NCBI GenBank assembly: GCA_905331475.1 | Contig: CAJNYU010002278.1 | Coordinates: forward strand, 124,001 to 188,000 | Length of the DNA: 64,000 nucleotides | Reading direction: 5' to 3' | From: Rotaria socialis | Lineage: Eukaryota > Rotifera > Eurotatoria > Philodinida > Philodinidae | Part shown: piece after piece, positions 12,919 through 25,631 of the stretch | How positions within the stretch are numbered: the first letter of the stretch is position 1 | Layout: each line of letters starts with the position of its first letter | Translations under genes and position numbers: made by a program | The notes under the pieces: model-generated | What the model was told of the DNA's origin: nothing | Seen by the model: the letters and a program-made list of their open reading frames with translations, nothing else | The model's database searches: none

Positions 12919-13576
12919 ATTTGGTCGAAAAAAAATGTCGAAACTGAGGTGATACTTCCACACATTTTTTTTCTTTGTGAAAATGAATCAGCCAGTAAAC
13001 TTAACGTTTATTATTAAAAGAACACTAACAGACAGTCTAAAGCTTTTATGGGAATGATTGTTAATCCATCTTTAAACAATGTTCTATCTGCTTGATTAAA
13101 ACTTCTTTTTTTACCACAATTAAAGACAAATTTTCAAGGAGTTCACAGATATTTGCTATATATATCATACAACGTCTTTATTTGACTTTGTAATGCTGTT
13201 GTTCTTGTGTCTTTCGGCTTCGATGCACCAGATGGTCATTCAAGTTTATGCCTTCTTTATTCGAATGAATGAAATATCAATCATGATTGATGATAGATAT
13301 TGAACCAGAAGGAGCCATCACTTTTATTTTGTTTCTCGAATAATGAATGATTGAAGATTCTTATTCGTATTCTTCTTTGTCCATTTCTTTGTACTGAATG
13401 AGCAATAGTGTGATAGATGGATCCTAGATTTACAATAAGATAAGTCAATATTCGTCGTGAAATAATGACATCTTCATCACACATTTTCCCAAACAGTCTT
13501 CATTTTAAATTCCTTTTTTTACAACAAAGTTTTATTTCAATGTGCGTATTTTCGACATTTTTACTTTCGACCAAAT
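12919..13576. mobile_element. MITE-like element with CGAAAG...GTCGAAA inverted ends
   Basis: The left end ATTTGGTCGAAAAAAAATG continues as TCGAAAC. The right end, 13549-13576, is its complement: TTTTCGACATTTTTACTTTC, then GACCAAAT. The flanking CTTGAAT is also mirrored outside the right end (ATTCAAG). No transposase frame lies between the arms. A second element with the same arm motif lies at 22918-23103, which supports a non-autonomous family. Confidence 0.6.
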
Positions 13577-13859
13577 AAATTCAAGTTTACCACGCACACA
13601 CACACAAGTTGAATGTATTAAATTTCATTTAGAAAACATCAACATTACCAATCTCATATTATGCAAATCCATCATTTCCATATTCGACGAAGATCTGTGC
13701 AACGCGCCCGATGATGATGAATAATTCATTGAATGCCTCAACGAAACTACCTATTGCTATTGTTCCACCATTTACAAAATAATGTTTTTTCTTTTCTTAT
13801 GCCGTTTGAAATGAGTCCATTCGTAACTTGCGCTAATCTAGTCATGATAAATATGCTAC

Positions 13860-13866
<7 letters not shown>

Positions 13867-13892
<26 letters not shown>
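13867..13892. repeat. (ATT)n microsatellite
   Basis: About eight consecutive TAT/ATT units in the myosin-carrier spacer. Confidence 0.85.
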
Positions 13893-14154
13893 GCTGTTAA
13901 TAGTTTTATTTTTATTCGTACACAACAGTGAATTTATTTCATTGAAATAATGAATATAAATTCAATAATTATTGTTTTATGTCCGTGTTCCTTATCGAAA
14001 GAAATCTCGAAATTGTATGTCTGATATTTAATTGAATTGCTAATGTCTATTTTACGAATTGTGTATATTAAATAAAATTCCGTGTTTTGATCTAATTTTT
14101 GTTTTCTCATACATTAAAATAAATTTCAGAATCTAAATTACAGCATTATAACCT

Positions 14155-16825
14155 ATGTTCAATTTTGGCCGAAGAAAAAAAGCTAATCAAAACGATGAAG
14201 TTTTTCAAGAAATTGAAAAGATTGTACACACACTTGACGATGATGGAAGTGGACGAATACGTATCGTAGATTTAGAAGCTGCTTTACAACGTTTCGATGA
14301 TACTGGCCGATTGAAACCAGAGAAAAATAATCAAGTGAAAAATTTCAGTGAGTAAAATTTATCACTCTATTGATTTGTTACTTGATTATTCCTATGATTT
14401 AGTCACGTCACTTAAAACAAAAGGTGATCGAATCGACGGAGATGTGTTTCTTCAAATAATGCTTGAAAGACAAAAGCAAATAAAATTAAGGTTAAATATC
14501 TGTTTTGATGTTCTTATCATTCTCATCATAATTCTTTTTTTTTTAGTTTTGACGAAATCGATTTGAATAAAGATGGCGTTGGTAAGTTAAAACATTTTCT
14601 AACATATATGAGGATCATCATTCAAACTAAATGGAGAATTCCTCTCATTCAAAATTCATATACCCAACGTTCGACTCTCCTTCATATTGTGTTTTTGGTA
14701 GGAACTTTGAAAACGTAGAGTTCCGCAACTAAAAAATAAAGAATGTCGTCCTTGAAAAACAAAATCGGCATTTACAATTGTTTCGAGCCATTATGTTTCA
14801 CTTGTTAAATATTAAACAATATCGTTTTGACTTTAGTGGATCCTATGGAATTAGCCAAAGCATTTTCACGTTTGAAAATTGTTTTGACAAAAAAAAATTT
14901 AATGAAAATCGTTGAAGTACTTGATCAAGACAAAGATTTTCAAATCACATTCTCTGAATGGCAGACATATTTTCGTTTTGCACCCTCAACTGAATTAGAA
15001 GCATCACTTCGTCTATGGCGTCGTGGTGTTCAATTAGATACCATTAATGAACAACAACTGCCTACTTCCTATACTGAAAAGGAACTTGAAAGTGGTTTTT
15101 ATGCAAGACATTTTATTGCTGGTGCGCTCTCTGGAATGGTTAGTCGAACAGTAACAGCGCCATTAGATCGATTGAAAATTTATATGCAAGCTATGGGAAA
15201 GAGAAAATTATTGAAAACAGCAACGTAAGATTTCGTTAATTTCAAACTCGAGATGTCAGCCAATCGACTGACAATGAAACTTCTCCAGAGGTTCTCTTTC
15301 GATTTCAATGATCCTTTTTGTCACTTGGAATTTTTCAAGATTTGAAATTTTTACATGCAGTGTAGCCGAACACTTGTAATAAGTTTTATCAATTGTAAAT
15401 GAAACTTGAGCTAGTCCAAATGTTTTGTCAATACTTACGAGCTTTCCGATTGAAATCTACAAGTAAATGCTTTCTTTGATAGTATAAATTTAATATTGAA
15501 TGACAGTTCAATCTTTATGTCAATAGTGAAGACATCACAAGAAGAGATCAACAACCTTCAATAGTATCACCTATTACCAAAGTACCCAATAGAAATATTC
15601 ATACGTAATTAAGAGCAAAATAAGTAAGGTCGATGTCAATATTTCTTTGGCCCTGAGATAACAAAAACTACTATAGAGTACTTAGATTAAATGAAACAGC
15701 TAATGAGATCTCCCCGGGGAGCAGGACTGCTTCCTTCGATATTTTTAAATAAATGTAAGATCTCTCAACTAATAGAATGGTTGAGAACTTTGTTTTAACA
15801 TCCAAACGATTTTCTAGCACTTTATATGGTGAAGGTGGAGGTGGTGTTAGTGGTGTTCGATCATTTTGGCGAGGAAATGGTATTGCAATATTTAAAATGA
15901 CACCGGAAATGGCTCTTCGGCAAGGAATTTTTGAAACTTTCCGTGAGCTGCGCGGTGATTATGATGAAATTGTAAGATGTCTTATTGGCAAATACGAGTC
16001 TCTCGAATATTTTCTCATAGATTATTTCCCCGGTAACAAACAAAGAATTATTTGGTCTTGGTTGTCTATCAGGCTTTATCGCTCAAACATGTATATATCC
16101 ATTGGAAGTACTGAAAACACAAGGTAAAGGAGACATTCTTAACAATAAAAAAATTTCCTCATCAATTATTTGAACAAAATAGCTGCAATGCGAACAACTG
16201 GTCAGTACAGTTCCATATTAGATCTCATTAGAAAACTTCATCAAAGCGAAGGTTGGAGAGTGTTCTATCGTGGATATCTAGCAAATTCTCTTGGAGGTAA
16301 ACACAAACAAAGGAACTTATTTCCATTTAAACATTCTCGATTATAGTGCTTCCTGCGTGTGGAATTGATTTCGCTCTTTACGAGTATCTTCGACGAATTT
16401 ATCGTGAAAAATGTACATCATTAGAAGAGCCTAGTAAATACAATCATTTTTGTTTTGGAGTAAAAATGAAATATTGAACACTTATTTTCTAACTTTTTCT
16501 AGGTATATGGGCTTTAACAGCGATATCCAATGTTAGTGCCTTAGCTGCAATGTATGTTTCATACCCGTTGTATCTTATCCGAACAAGGCAACAATATCAG
16601 ATTGTACCAGAGAATATACTTGAAATGATGGGCAAAATATGGAGGTAAAAACAGAAAATAAATTCATTGTTTTATTAATATTTGTTTTTTCTTCTTGACA
16701 GAATTGATGGATGGCGTGGTTTCTATTTTGGTTCATTGCCTAATCTCATTAAAGTCCTACCAGCATCTACAGTCGCATATTTAACATTCGAATATTTTTC
16801 TAGTCTATTTGATATAGATGCATGA
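14155..16825 (+). CDS. SLC25A24-like: Ca2+-regulated mitochondrial ATP-Mg/phosphate carrier (SCaMC type)
   Basis: Ten exons (14155-14347, 14403-14490, 14547-14581, 14837-15224, 15818-15971, 16021-16123, 16183-16296, 16347-16433, 16503-16644, 16702-16825) give 475 residues, against about 477 in human SCaMC-1. The N-terminal half has EF-hands: DDDGSGRIRIVD at 28-39, a degenerate second, then DLNKDGVVDPME and DQDKDFQITFSE. The C-terminal half has three mitochondrial carrier repeats with signatures TAPLDRLKIYMQ, IYPLEVLKTQ and SYPLYLIRTRQQ. In this family Ca2+ in the intermembrane space gates exchange of ATP-Mg for phosphate across the inner membrane. A glycine-rich GEGGGGVSG stretch in the first repeat is unusual. 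Intron 15225-15817 is long (593 bp) and contains the palindrome CTCCCCGGGGAG. It is followed, 326 bp on, by the phosphatase gene on the same strand. Confidence 0.92.
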
Positions 16826-17149
16826 ATAATTTATACTATTTATTTTTATTTTGTACCAGTGTCGTGTATTTTGTTTTGACTTTTCTACTCTAGTATAGAT
16901 ACTCCATAATATGTGGAGAGAGCAATCTCAAGTTTTTTTGTCAAATTGCGCATCAAGTTTTGACATATTTTTTCTGCACTTTGTTTTGTTTGTTTTTCCG
17001 TGATAACAATGATAGACGTACCTTCCTCCGCTTCCCTTTATTTTATTGTTTCTTCGACGAGAACAGTCAATATTTGTTTAAAGCAATGTATATGTATATA
17101 TACATATATCTATCTATGAAATATCGATGTGATAATAAATGATTATTTC
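16826..17149. other. Short spacer between carrier and phosphatase genes
   Basis: About 325 bp of AT-rich sequence with no gene. It ends in a T-rich tract and an acceptor that abuts the next start codon. Confidence 0.5.
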
Positions 17150-17151
17150 AG
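17150..17151 (+). promoter_or_regulatory. Candidate leader splice acceptor abutting VSP start
   Basis: GATTATTTCAG ends directly at the ATG at 17152. With no coding exon upstream, this fits trans-splicing or a 5'-UTR intron. Confidence 0.5.
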
Positions 17152-20100
17152 ATGGAGAATCCTTTATATCAGTTGAGATCAACAGCACCTATGACTGACG
17201 ACTCGACCGGTCAAGTCAAAATTTCGTTTGGCTCAACGTAAGCGTCTACGATATTTTTGTTCTCTTACTATATTTTGTCTTTTATCCAGTGTTCTATCTG
17301 TTGATGATCCAAAAGCAGTACAACAGACACCCTTTGAGTGAGTTTTAACATTGTAAACTTTCATTTAGACAATACTATCTAAATAGTTTATTTCAATACA
17401 AACTTCGTCGTTTAATCGAGAGTATTGGCTTCCGATTGGTGATCGCAATTTTATTTGTCTCCGATTTAGTTATTATTATTATTTCTACAATACTGGGATT
17501 CCGAGATAGTGAGTTTGAACAGCAGTGATGAATAATAATTTTATGATTTTGATTCCTTTTTGTTTTAAGAGGATTCTTCTGTATTGGATATAATTAGTTT
17601 AATTCTTTCTGTTATTTTTATGTTGGACATTGCACTTCGTATTATTGCTCAAGGGTAAATTAAATAGAATTAATTTGTTTTTGTCCTGTTACATCATAGC
17701 GTTTCTAATTTTAATAGACGTGAATTTTTTCAAAAAAAACTCGAAATACTCGATTTAGTTGTGATGAGCGCCGGTCTTATTGTTAATATTGTAGTTATGA
17801 GTACGGCCGTCAACCATGAACAAGGCCAAGTTGCAAAGTATGTAGAAATCTCAGGATCTGCTATTTTCTAAATGAAACAGTAGATTTGTAATAAATTTCA
17901 AAGAAAAAAATTCGCGGAGTCTGAGGTCAATTTGAAAAAAAAAAATTACTGCCAATGGGATTTTGATCAGTTTTTGTGAATATCATTATCTGTCGTCTAA
18001 TTTTGTTTTTGTCATATTATTATAGAGTTGTTGTTATACCACGTCTATTTCGAGTATTCAATTTAATTCGAACAATTCGTGTTCTCCGTCATCGAGAACA
18101 CTTGAAAACTGGTTCTCGTCATTTAATTGGACAAAATAAGAAACGAACTATTGGCAATGGATTTGATTTGGATTTATGTTCTATAAGTGGTAAGTGTATT
18201 TCTAATCGCCGATTTAGGACTCTTATGACTTATAGAGAAGAATCATGATCCTACCAGGTATTTTATAACTCAATTTAAAACTTTTTCTGCTAAAAAATGT
18301 TCCCCGGGCAGGAAAATGATCACTTTCAATGTCTCTCGTTAATTCGACACTGACACTCTTCAATTAATGTATTTAATACAATGATGATAGTTATAGATGG
18401 TCAAATACTTATAATTTTTTTAGTTCGATTGATATTTAAATTAAAAAACAACAACATAAAAGCATTTATTTAGATAGAATCATTGCTATGTCGTTTCCAA
18501 GTAAAGGCACAGATGCTTTTTTTCGAAATGATATTGTTGTAAGTGATAAAAGAAAACAGAAATAGCCATTTAGAAGTGTGCACTACGTTGTCTACACGGG
18601 ACATAATGATTTTCTTTAATTTGGCTCTGTTTATTATATTGCTTGCGAATGCTGTGTGGGTGATTGAGCTTTCATTTTTTTCTTTTCTGTGACAATTTGA
18701 TTAAGAACCGATGTGCTTTCTAATTTCAGGATGTCAGTCATTATCTCGATCTAACATATGGCGAACATTATCGTGTGTACAATCTATGCAGTAAGGCTTT
18801 TTCTTTGGTATAAATAGATTGAATAGTCAAAAGTAAAATTTTTAGGCGAACGCTTTTACAATACAGCTTTCTTTCATGATCGAGTTGAACGAATTCTAAT
18901 TGATGATCATAATGTACCAAGATTAAAGTAAAGAGAAAATTTTCAGGACACATGCTTTTTTTATTCGTTATTTTAACGTAGTGATACGATTCGAATGGCA
19001 GATTCGGTTACTGAATGGTTTGAACAAAATGAAAAAAATGTTATTGCTGTTCATTGTAAAGGTGGCAAAGGTCGAACAGGTACAATGATATCTGTTGCTC
19101 TATTAAAATCTGGTGTTTGTCAAACGGCTACGGTGAGATTAATGGAAATAGCTAATTTTGTTCATTGTCTGAAATTGAAAAAAGAACAGGATCAAATAGT
19201 GATTTTCTCGGATCGATTATTTGCTTTTACAATTAAAATATAGTTTCGAAAACAAATAATAGAGTATGTTTCTTAAAAATATAAAAATCATAATTCTATT
19301 CGAGTGGAATGCTTTCTATAAGGAAAATTCGTATGACACCTTATTTTAACGGAGAAAAAAATCAATATTATTTTAGGAAGCATTGACTTTATTTGCGGAA
19401 GGTCGAACAGATCTTCGCGAAGGTAAACAATTTCAAGGAGTTGAAACACCTTCTCAAACACGTTATGTTGGTTATTATGAAAAAATCCTTCACGTTTACA
19501 ATCATCATATGCCACCAACAAAAATCTTGAAACTAAAAGCAATTGTTATCAGATGCATAGCAAGTAATTGAATTGAATTTCAAAATCAAGAAAAAACAAA
19601 TTCTTTTGAATATATGTGCACTAGGCGTTGGCAATGGCGATGGTAGTGATTTATTCTTTACAGTCGGAAATTATGATGAATTATTAGGAAGATTTCAATT
19701 GGCTCAAGATAATAAACTTGATATCAATTGTTGCAAGGTAAAAAGGGAATTGTGTTTTTTTGTTTGTATCTAGTAGTATATATTTTGCTTTATGTTTAGA
19801 ACGACCACAATAAGGGAGAAGATACAATAACTATTTCAGACATTCGTTTATCTTCGTTGAAAGGAGATGTTAAAATAATGTTCTTTTCAACAAATAAAGT
19901 AATTAATAACAAATCTAATAAATCTAACTTGATTGTGTTTTTTTCCTATTAGAAAGTACCAAAAAACTATGATAATTGCGCGTTTTATTTTTGGTTTAAT
20001 ACATCCTTTATTGAAAATAATTCGTACGTATAAGACCCACTTTGTTATTCTAATACTTTAACTATCACTATTAATTTTTTTAAATAGGCTTTTATTAAAA

Positions 20101-20193
20101 CGTGACGAATTGGATAATCCGCATAAATCAAAAACATGGCATATCTTTCAGGAAAAATTTTCCGTTCTACTCGTATTCGAGAGTGACCAGTAG
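17152..20193 (+). CDS. TPTE-like: Voltage-sensor-containing phosphoinositide phosphatase (VSP/TPTE)
   Basis: Fifteen exons from 17152-17237 to 20088-20193 give 519 residues. Residues about 50-185 form a four-helix voltage sensor: S1 [21 protein letters not shown]2 near [18 protein letters not shown]3 near [16 protein letters not shown], and S4 [19 protein letters not shown] with arginines at three-residue steps except for an Asn in one step. A linker with RIIAMSFPS leads to a PTEN-type phosphatase; the active-site loop [12 protein letters not shown] (302-313, Cys303) carries the Gly seen in Ci-VSP rather than the PTEN Ala. A C2 domain follows (about 370-519), ending FESDQ. Known family role: membrane depolarisation switches on dephosphorylation of PI(4,5)P2 and related lipids. 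All catalytic residues are present. Confidence 0.93.
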
Positions 20194-20803
20194 AATAAAG
20201 CTAATTTATTTTATTTTATTTCATTGATTAGTATTCGCTTCGTTTATGTTCACCTTTGTTGTACACTAGGTTCAGATATGATTTATTTAAGTGCAATTGA
20301 GAAATAGCTCTTCTAATTTTATTTTGATTTTTTTTCTTGATGTTGAATTTAATCTGTGATCATTAAATAATTGTGAGTTCATTTAGTACAATCAAAGGTA
20401 CAGAGATAATCATGAAATCTATTTTTTCACCAGAGTTTTTTCTTTTTTGTGATTCTCAAAAAGTTTTTATCACCAAAATGTTAAAAGAACATGAGATACA
20501 CAATAAAAATCGCATGCTAATGTACCAAATTTATCGTCAGACGCAACAAAATTAACCAAAATGAATGTATGATGATGCAGACCAGCATAATGGGAAAGGA
20601 TACATTGATTTAAATACAATATGTGTAATAGGTTCGTCTGAATCACGTCTGGTATAGTTTTAGGGGCAGAGTGCATCGTGTTCAAAACTTGAAAAAGTTA
20701 TAAATCAATGCAATAACGTACTGAGCCATTGACCCAAAGACGCCATATGAGCAAGTTTTTGCATTTCGATATGCACATGAGAATGCTGCCGATTTTCACT
20801 GAT

Positions 20804-20805
<2 letters not shown>

Positions 20806-20834
<29 letters not shown>
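20806..20834. repeat. (AT)n microsatellite
   Basis: Pure alternating AT run of about 29 bp. Confidence 0.9.
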
Positions 20835-20837
<3 letters not shown>

Positions 20838-22917
20838 CAGGCATTGGAACAACTTCATAGAGAACTTCGAACTATTTAATTTGTAGTGAATGGCAATGTG
20901 CGGTTTTGAAGGTGAGCCAGGTCGAGCATGTCAAAAAGCCAGAAACGATTGTTTACCACCGTGCTTCTTCGATCTGGGGATGTCTTACTTTGCAGCTCGT
21001 CATCACACGTTCATATTTTACTTTCAGTATAAAAAGGTTTTTATTCTTTCATTTTTGCAATCCGAAGTTGTTACGCTAGCGGCGATGATTAGAATCGAAT
21101 CAGTATTCTAAAACGTTTACTAAACTTAAACATCATAATAAAAATTTCATGAATCGTTTCTCTATAAATATTATTGATTATTCGGTTGTTTACTTGTGGG
21201 TGTGTAGAAGGGACTGGAGAAAGAGGGAGAGCTTCACCCGTTGGACCCTAGTTATAATTCAGATAAAATTCAAAGTTTCAATAGCCATTATTAACTAACT
21301 AACGGTGAAATTTCTCATATTTTCATTTTATTGGAAAATGAATTCACAGTTGTTCGAGTCGATCATCCCAATTCAAAATCTCTTTCTGGCAGAAGAATAC
21401 TTAATCTTTTCTTTGCGTCTTCACTAGACACGAAGGTGTCGTTTTTTTTATTTGCGTTTTTCTTTTCGAACTCGAATTAGGTATCTACTCATATTGTACG
21501 CTCAGTTCACGTTTCCTCAAGAAAAATTGTCCTCTACACTGGCGCTTTTAGGAATTAAAATAATTTCCAAACCCAAGTTCTTGTGCACTATTGATTATTT
21601 CTAGAACTTCATTGTCTATCTGAAATATCGGTATTCTATTGTTATTTGTCGTGAGCGAATTCTTGATATATTCTTCCGGAAGAAAATTCTAATTTTCCCC
21701 ACAGAAGAACTGGAGTAAACTCTTCATATGAGCGGGTTGCAAGAGATTGAAGTAAGCAATATTTACGTACTCACTGAGTACAGGTGAGTTACAATGAAGA
21801 AGAGCTGAAGTACAACCAGATCGTACTTCAAGTCTACTTCAGATCTACTTCATCTGCACTCTAGGCAGCAGCTACCGGGGTTTATTTGAATGCATTGGGA
21901 TGTTTTTAATAAATCCCGTTATTCATTTCTGTTTCAGGATTTTATACGATTTTAAAGGTTAAATTTGGTATCTATGTCTGCTTCTTTTTTACAAATTAAG
22001 ACTTTCATGTATATATAGAAAAAGTGTAGACCATATTGTTAAAAATATGTAGGCAAACAGATGATAATAATAAAATTAACTACGGTTCGTTGATATTTTT
22101 GCAATAGCTGAGTATTCTACTTGCTATTGATTAGAATAGAGCGATAGATTTATCGAACTAGTCTGTTATACTATCGAATTCTTCAAATTTAGACTGAGTG
22201 CTACAGAACATTAGAGTGCAATGCCAATATATAGTGTAGAGAGCTGAAGTCAGACTGAGATTATATATGTACAGTCAATCATGGACGACACCAGTTGATT
22301 TTCATCAAGTTACGACAGTTAATTAATTAATTTCACTGGAAAAAGACTGATTATTTGGTTCAAGGTTGAATTTAAATGAACCTTCGATAAAGAAATGTTA
22401 GAAAAGGCGATTCAATACTAGCACTGCATTAGCTGATAATATTTTCAATAGTGTACATGAGAGTGAAATAAAGAATTTGATGTTTTCAAATAAATTCTAT
22501 CAAAATAATTTATGGCTTTGGCGTTAATTTTGAATCAGTATAAGAATTAAAGTATCATTATGTAATACTAAGACACATACATATGTATTGAAAAATATTA
22601 AATAAAAACTTATTTGAATTCAATGGTGATTACAGAGTATTAAAATTGTTATTTCTACTATTGGCTCATGAGCATCAAACTATTATTTCAACTTTAATAC
22701 ACAAGAATTCGTTTTTACAATACTGAAGTCAAGTCGTTACGCCTATGTGCGATCAATTCGAAAATAAATAAAAGTATCCAAGAAGTAGTTATCTTTAGCA
22801 GAAATAAAAAGTCACTCAAATCTATATTAAATCGATTTAAGACTGCTACGCATATAACTACGACAGAAAGATAGACATTTTATCTTTATGAGGAATATTT
22901 TTGACGAATGGTATAAA

Positions 22918-23103
22918 ATTGACCGAAAGAAAAAATGTCGAAAATGCTATAGATAGAGTTTAAACCCACCTTTTCAACAATCCTATATGAGCAATCTGTA
23001 GGAGTATCCATCGTTGTACTTTTAAATGGATAGCGTATGCTCAAACTCGATTTATAGCACTTTCGACATTTTTTACTTTCGACGTTTTTTCTTTCGGCCA
23101 ATT
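22918..23103. mobile_element. Short foldback element, second copy of the CGAAAG family
   Basis: The left arm, 22918-22951, carries GACCGAAAGAAAAAATGTCG then AAAATGCTATA. The right arm, 23053-23103, is its complement (TATAGCACTTTCGACATT ... CTTTCGGCCAATT) with an extra ~16 bp partial duplication of the core. The elements at 12919-13576 and here share the CGAAAG-A-rich-GTCGAAA arm core, so they belong to one family of different internal length. Confidence 0.6.
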
Positions 23104-23831
23104 CTATGCATATCCTTATAACGAAGATCATTGTTTCAAAATATAATAGATAAGGAAAAAATCCCGAACTTTCAAAATATTCAATAAATCTCACAAAAAC
23201 AGTCCCGGTAGCTTTTCTGAAATAAATCATTGTAATGTTTCCAAGAGATAAAAAAAACTAAACTCGCTCCACTTCAAAACAAATTTGAGTACAGTAGGAT
23301 TCTCCACGAGCTTAAGTGAAGTAGACACTTCAGAAATCTTGCTGCCCCTCCTATTCTGTAGGAAAAAAACATGAGGTGCATTGTTCGATTTCATCTGAAG
23401 AGGGATTATTTTTCTCCTTTCTGTTATCATTTCAGTGATAATACAATAAAACAATATGTGCAGAGAGATTTTATTGCGCATTGTGTTGGCGACAATGGCT
23501 ACAATATATTACGATAGGTTATTGCAGAAAACTTTGGTATTTACGATTGTATACAGACAAAAGACGACCGTAAATCAACAATTATATTGTGGTATACGTC
23601 CGTTTACGACACAGAATTTTACGACCATAATATGGTCCATACCAAGTGAATGATTACCATGTCGCATAAAACTGTAAGTATACCGTTTACAGTCGTATAT
23701 AGTTTCTTACGCAGTTGGATACGACAATTTACAGGTCGCAGGTAGAACAATCAGATAATAAGATCCTGCATGATCGTACATTCGATCGTGAATGATATTG
23801 TAAGAGCAGACACACAAATCCTACAAAAATC

Positions 23832-23949
23832 ATCGTCTCAGACATCTTACATCAATTCGTACTGTAAGTTCATAGAAAATTCTATGCGGCAGTAAAATCC
23901 TACAAGAATTCTACAGTACAAATTGATGAAAGATGTCTCAGACGGCGAT
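23832..23949. repeat. Imperfect inverted repeat (35-38 bp arms)
   Basis: The arm at 23832-23866 (ATCGTCTCAGACATCTTACA, then TCAATTCGTACTGTA) is matched by the complement of 23912-23949, with three mismatches and a 3-nt gap. The loop is about 45 bp. It resembles the end-to-end hairpin of a small foldback element. Confidence 0.6.
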
Positions 23950-24040
23950 TATTTTGCACGATCATATCTGGTATTCAAGATCTTAGGTCTGATGTGTCGG
24001 CCTTGGACGTCGTGATGATTAAGATAGGACGGCTTCAACC

Positions 24041-24058
24041 ATCTATCTATCTATCTAT
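24041..24058. repeat. (ATCT)n microsatellite
   Basis: Four to five ATCT units in the gene-free region. Confidence 0.8.
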
Positions 24059-25631
24059 AGCTATATACTTTCATGTGCAATAGAATGCATTGGGTTTCCT
24101 GTATTTGTTTTAGCGACATAGAAAATTGCTATGCGATCAGATAACTTTCAATATCAAAACGAACTCTACAGTATAATGACTGTTACACACTCATTCTCAC
24201 CCTTACCCACGCCCACATCCAAGCCCACACACCATTCCGTCTATGAATTCATGCATAGCGTAGAAACTATATATATATATATGCATAGTAAAAAAACCAC
24301 GCAACGGAATGTATAAACCACGTATCGGAATGTATAAACCACACACAATAACCACTACTTGAAGTTTATTAGCATTATGATAATCTGTTGAGATTTTTGT
24401 CCTTGTGTTGATCACGCCAGAGAAAGTCATAAAAGTCTTCAGCGGCTACCTACTGCGAATAAATTTGGTTTATTGTTTATAGGAAACAATCTCATACGTA
24501 CTATGCTAGTTGCAGTATAATGACAGAATTTAATTGATGTTTCTGCGTAGAAAAATGAATCAGATTCTGAAATTTAGTCTTTAGACACACAGTAGTGAAC
24601 AAGAAAAGGAGAGAGAGAGAGAGAAGATTCTTGTTGCTCTTAAGTAAGTATTCAATCACTTTGACTTTTTATTTAACGGTAACACTGTTCTATGCACATT
24701 GAATTGATAATGGTTGTTATCGAAAAGTGAAAAAATAAAAGGTATACGTGAACCACTTTACTTTTTGAGGCTTAATTAGAAATGTTTGCTGAGTAGATTC
24801 ATTGAATACTTAATATTAAATGGTAATGAGTTACTGAATCATTAGTATTAAAATTAAGTAAAAATACGAGTTTAATTGTGATATTAAGTATGACGTGAGT
24901 TCAGTTAAGTATTATATTTTAATTAAGTTTGTTAGCGTTAGTGATGTAACTTGCTAACACTAAATGAAGATTAAGATGTTCTTCTGTTATAACTGGTTAT
25001 GACATACACCTGGATAGCGGAACGTATGGATTCGAGTCCCACGAAGTTCACTTTTACTTGGTTCTATCACATAACGCCAGTGACACTGCTTTTCTCTTTC
25101 GCTCTTAATATATCTCTCTTTCATTCATTATATATCCCTTTCATTCTATACGTATTAGAAATGCACTATAAGAATCTCAACTAAAAAAGTAGTTGGATTG
25201 AGATTCTTTAGCTTAAGAAGCTTTGAGAGAGCTTCATAATTCATACTTTTTTGTTTGACCTCTGGGTTATGACTAGCTCTATTGATGTTGAAAGAAAGGC
25301 TTTCGAATTATCACTACAAAACATTTTCATCGATCACAAGAAACTTATATCCACAACACGGTGTACACTTTCCCGTTGCCATTCTTATTCAAATTTGCAT
25401 TATTACCTACACTATTTCGTTTCTAACTAAACCCCTATAGAAGTGTGTGTGTGTGTGTGACAAAATAGACGATGTATGTAAAAGCTCACACGCGTAGCAA
25501 GCAGTAACAGCGAGTTATAGTAATACCATGTTTCGATTTTTCTGCTTATATTCGATTACCATTCGTAGCACCATCTTTGAAACTTTTAAAAATACTTCTT
25601 CGTTAGTTATTAACAAATTTCTAGAAGAAAA

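Larger units (their letters stand above)
12433..14154. other. Intergenic region containing an inverted-repeat element
   Basis: A 1.7 kb spacer between the myosin and carrier genes. It holds a 658 bp element with inverted ends (12919-13576) and an (ATT) microsatellite at 13867-13892. The open frame at 13542-13724 overlaps the element end and looks like chance. An acceptor-like ATTTCAG at about 14124-14130 precedes the carrier ATG by some 24 bp. Confidence 0.45.
20194..25631. other. 5.4 kb gene-free region
   Basis: No convincing gene; the open frames are short and lack family resemblance or splice partners. It holds an (AT) tract at 20806-20834, an inverted-repeat element at 22918-23103, an imperfect 38 bp hairpin at 23832-23949, an (ATCT) tract at 24041-24058, a 17 bp unit CGGAATGTATAAACCAC repeated at about 24305 and 24326, and a (GA) tract near 24609. 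The region must include the promoter of the intermediate filament gene. Confidence 0.5.

Noticed and set aside
20890-21111. 73-codon plus-strand frame with several Cys
   Set aside because: No signal peptide, splice partner or recognised domain; composition matches the surrounding gene-free DNA.
24205-24345. CCCACGCCCACATCC-rich stretch considered as a fifth hairpin copy
   Set aside because: It has C-rich words but no complementary G-rich arm nearby; only a short 17 bp direct repeat follows.
25007-25060. tRNA-like stretch with GGATTCGAGTCCC resembling a B box
   Set aside because: The T-stem halves do not pair and no acceptor stem or anticodon arm can be built on either strand; at most a decayed tRNA-derived fragment.
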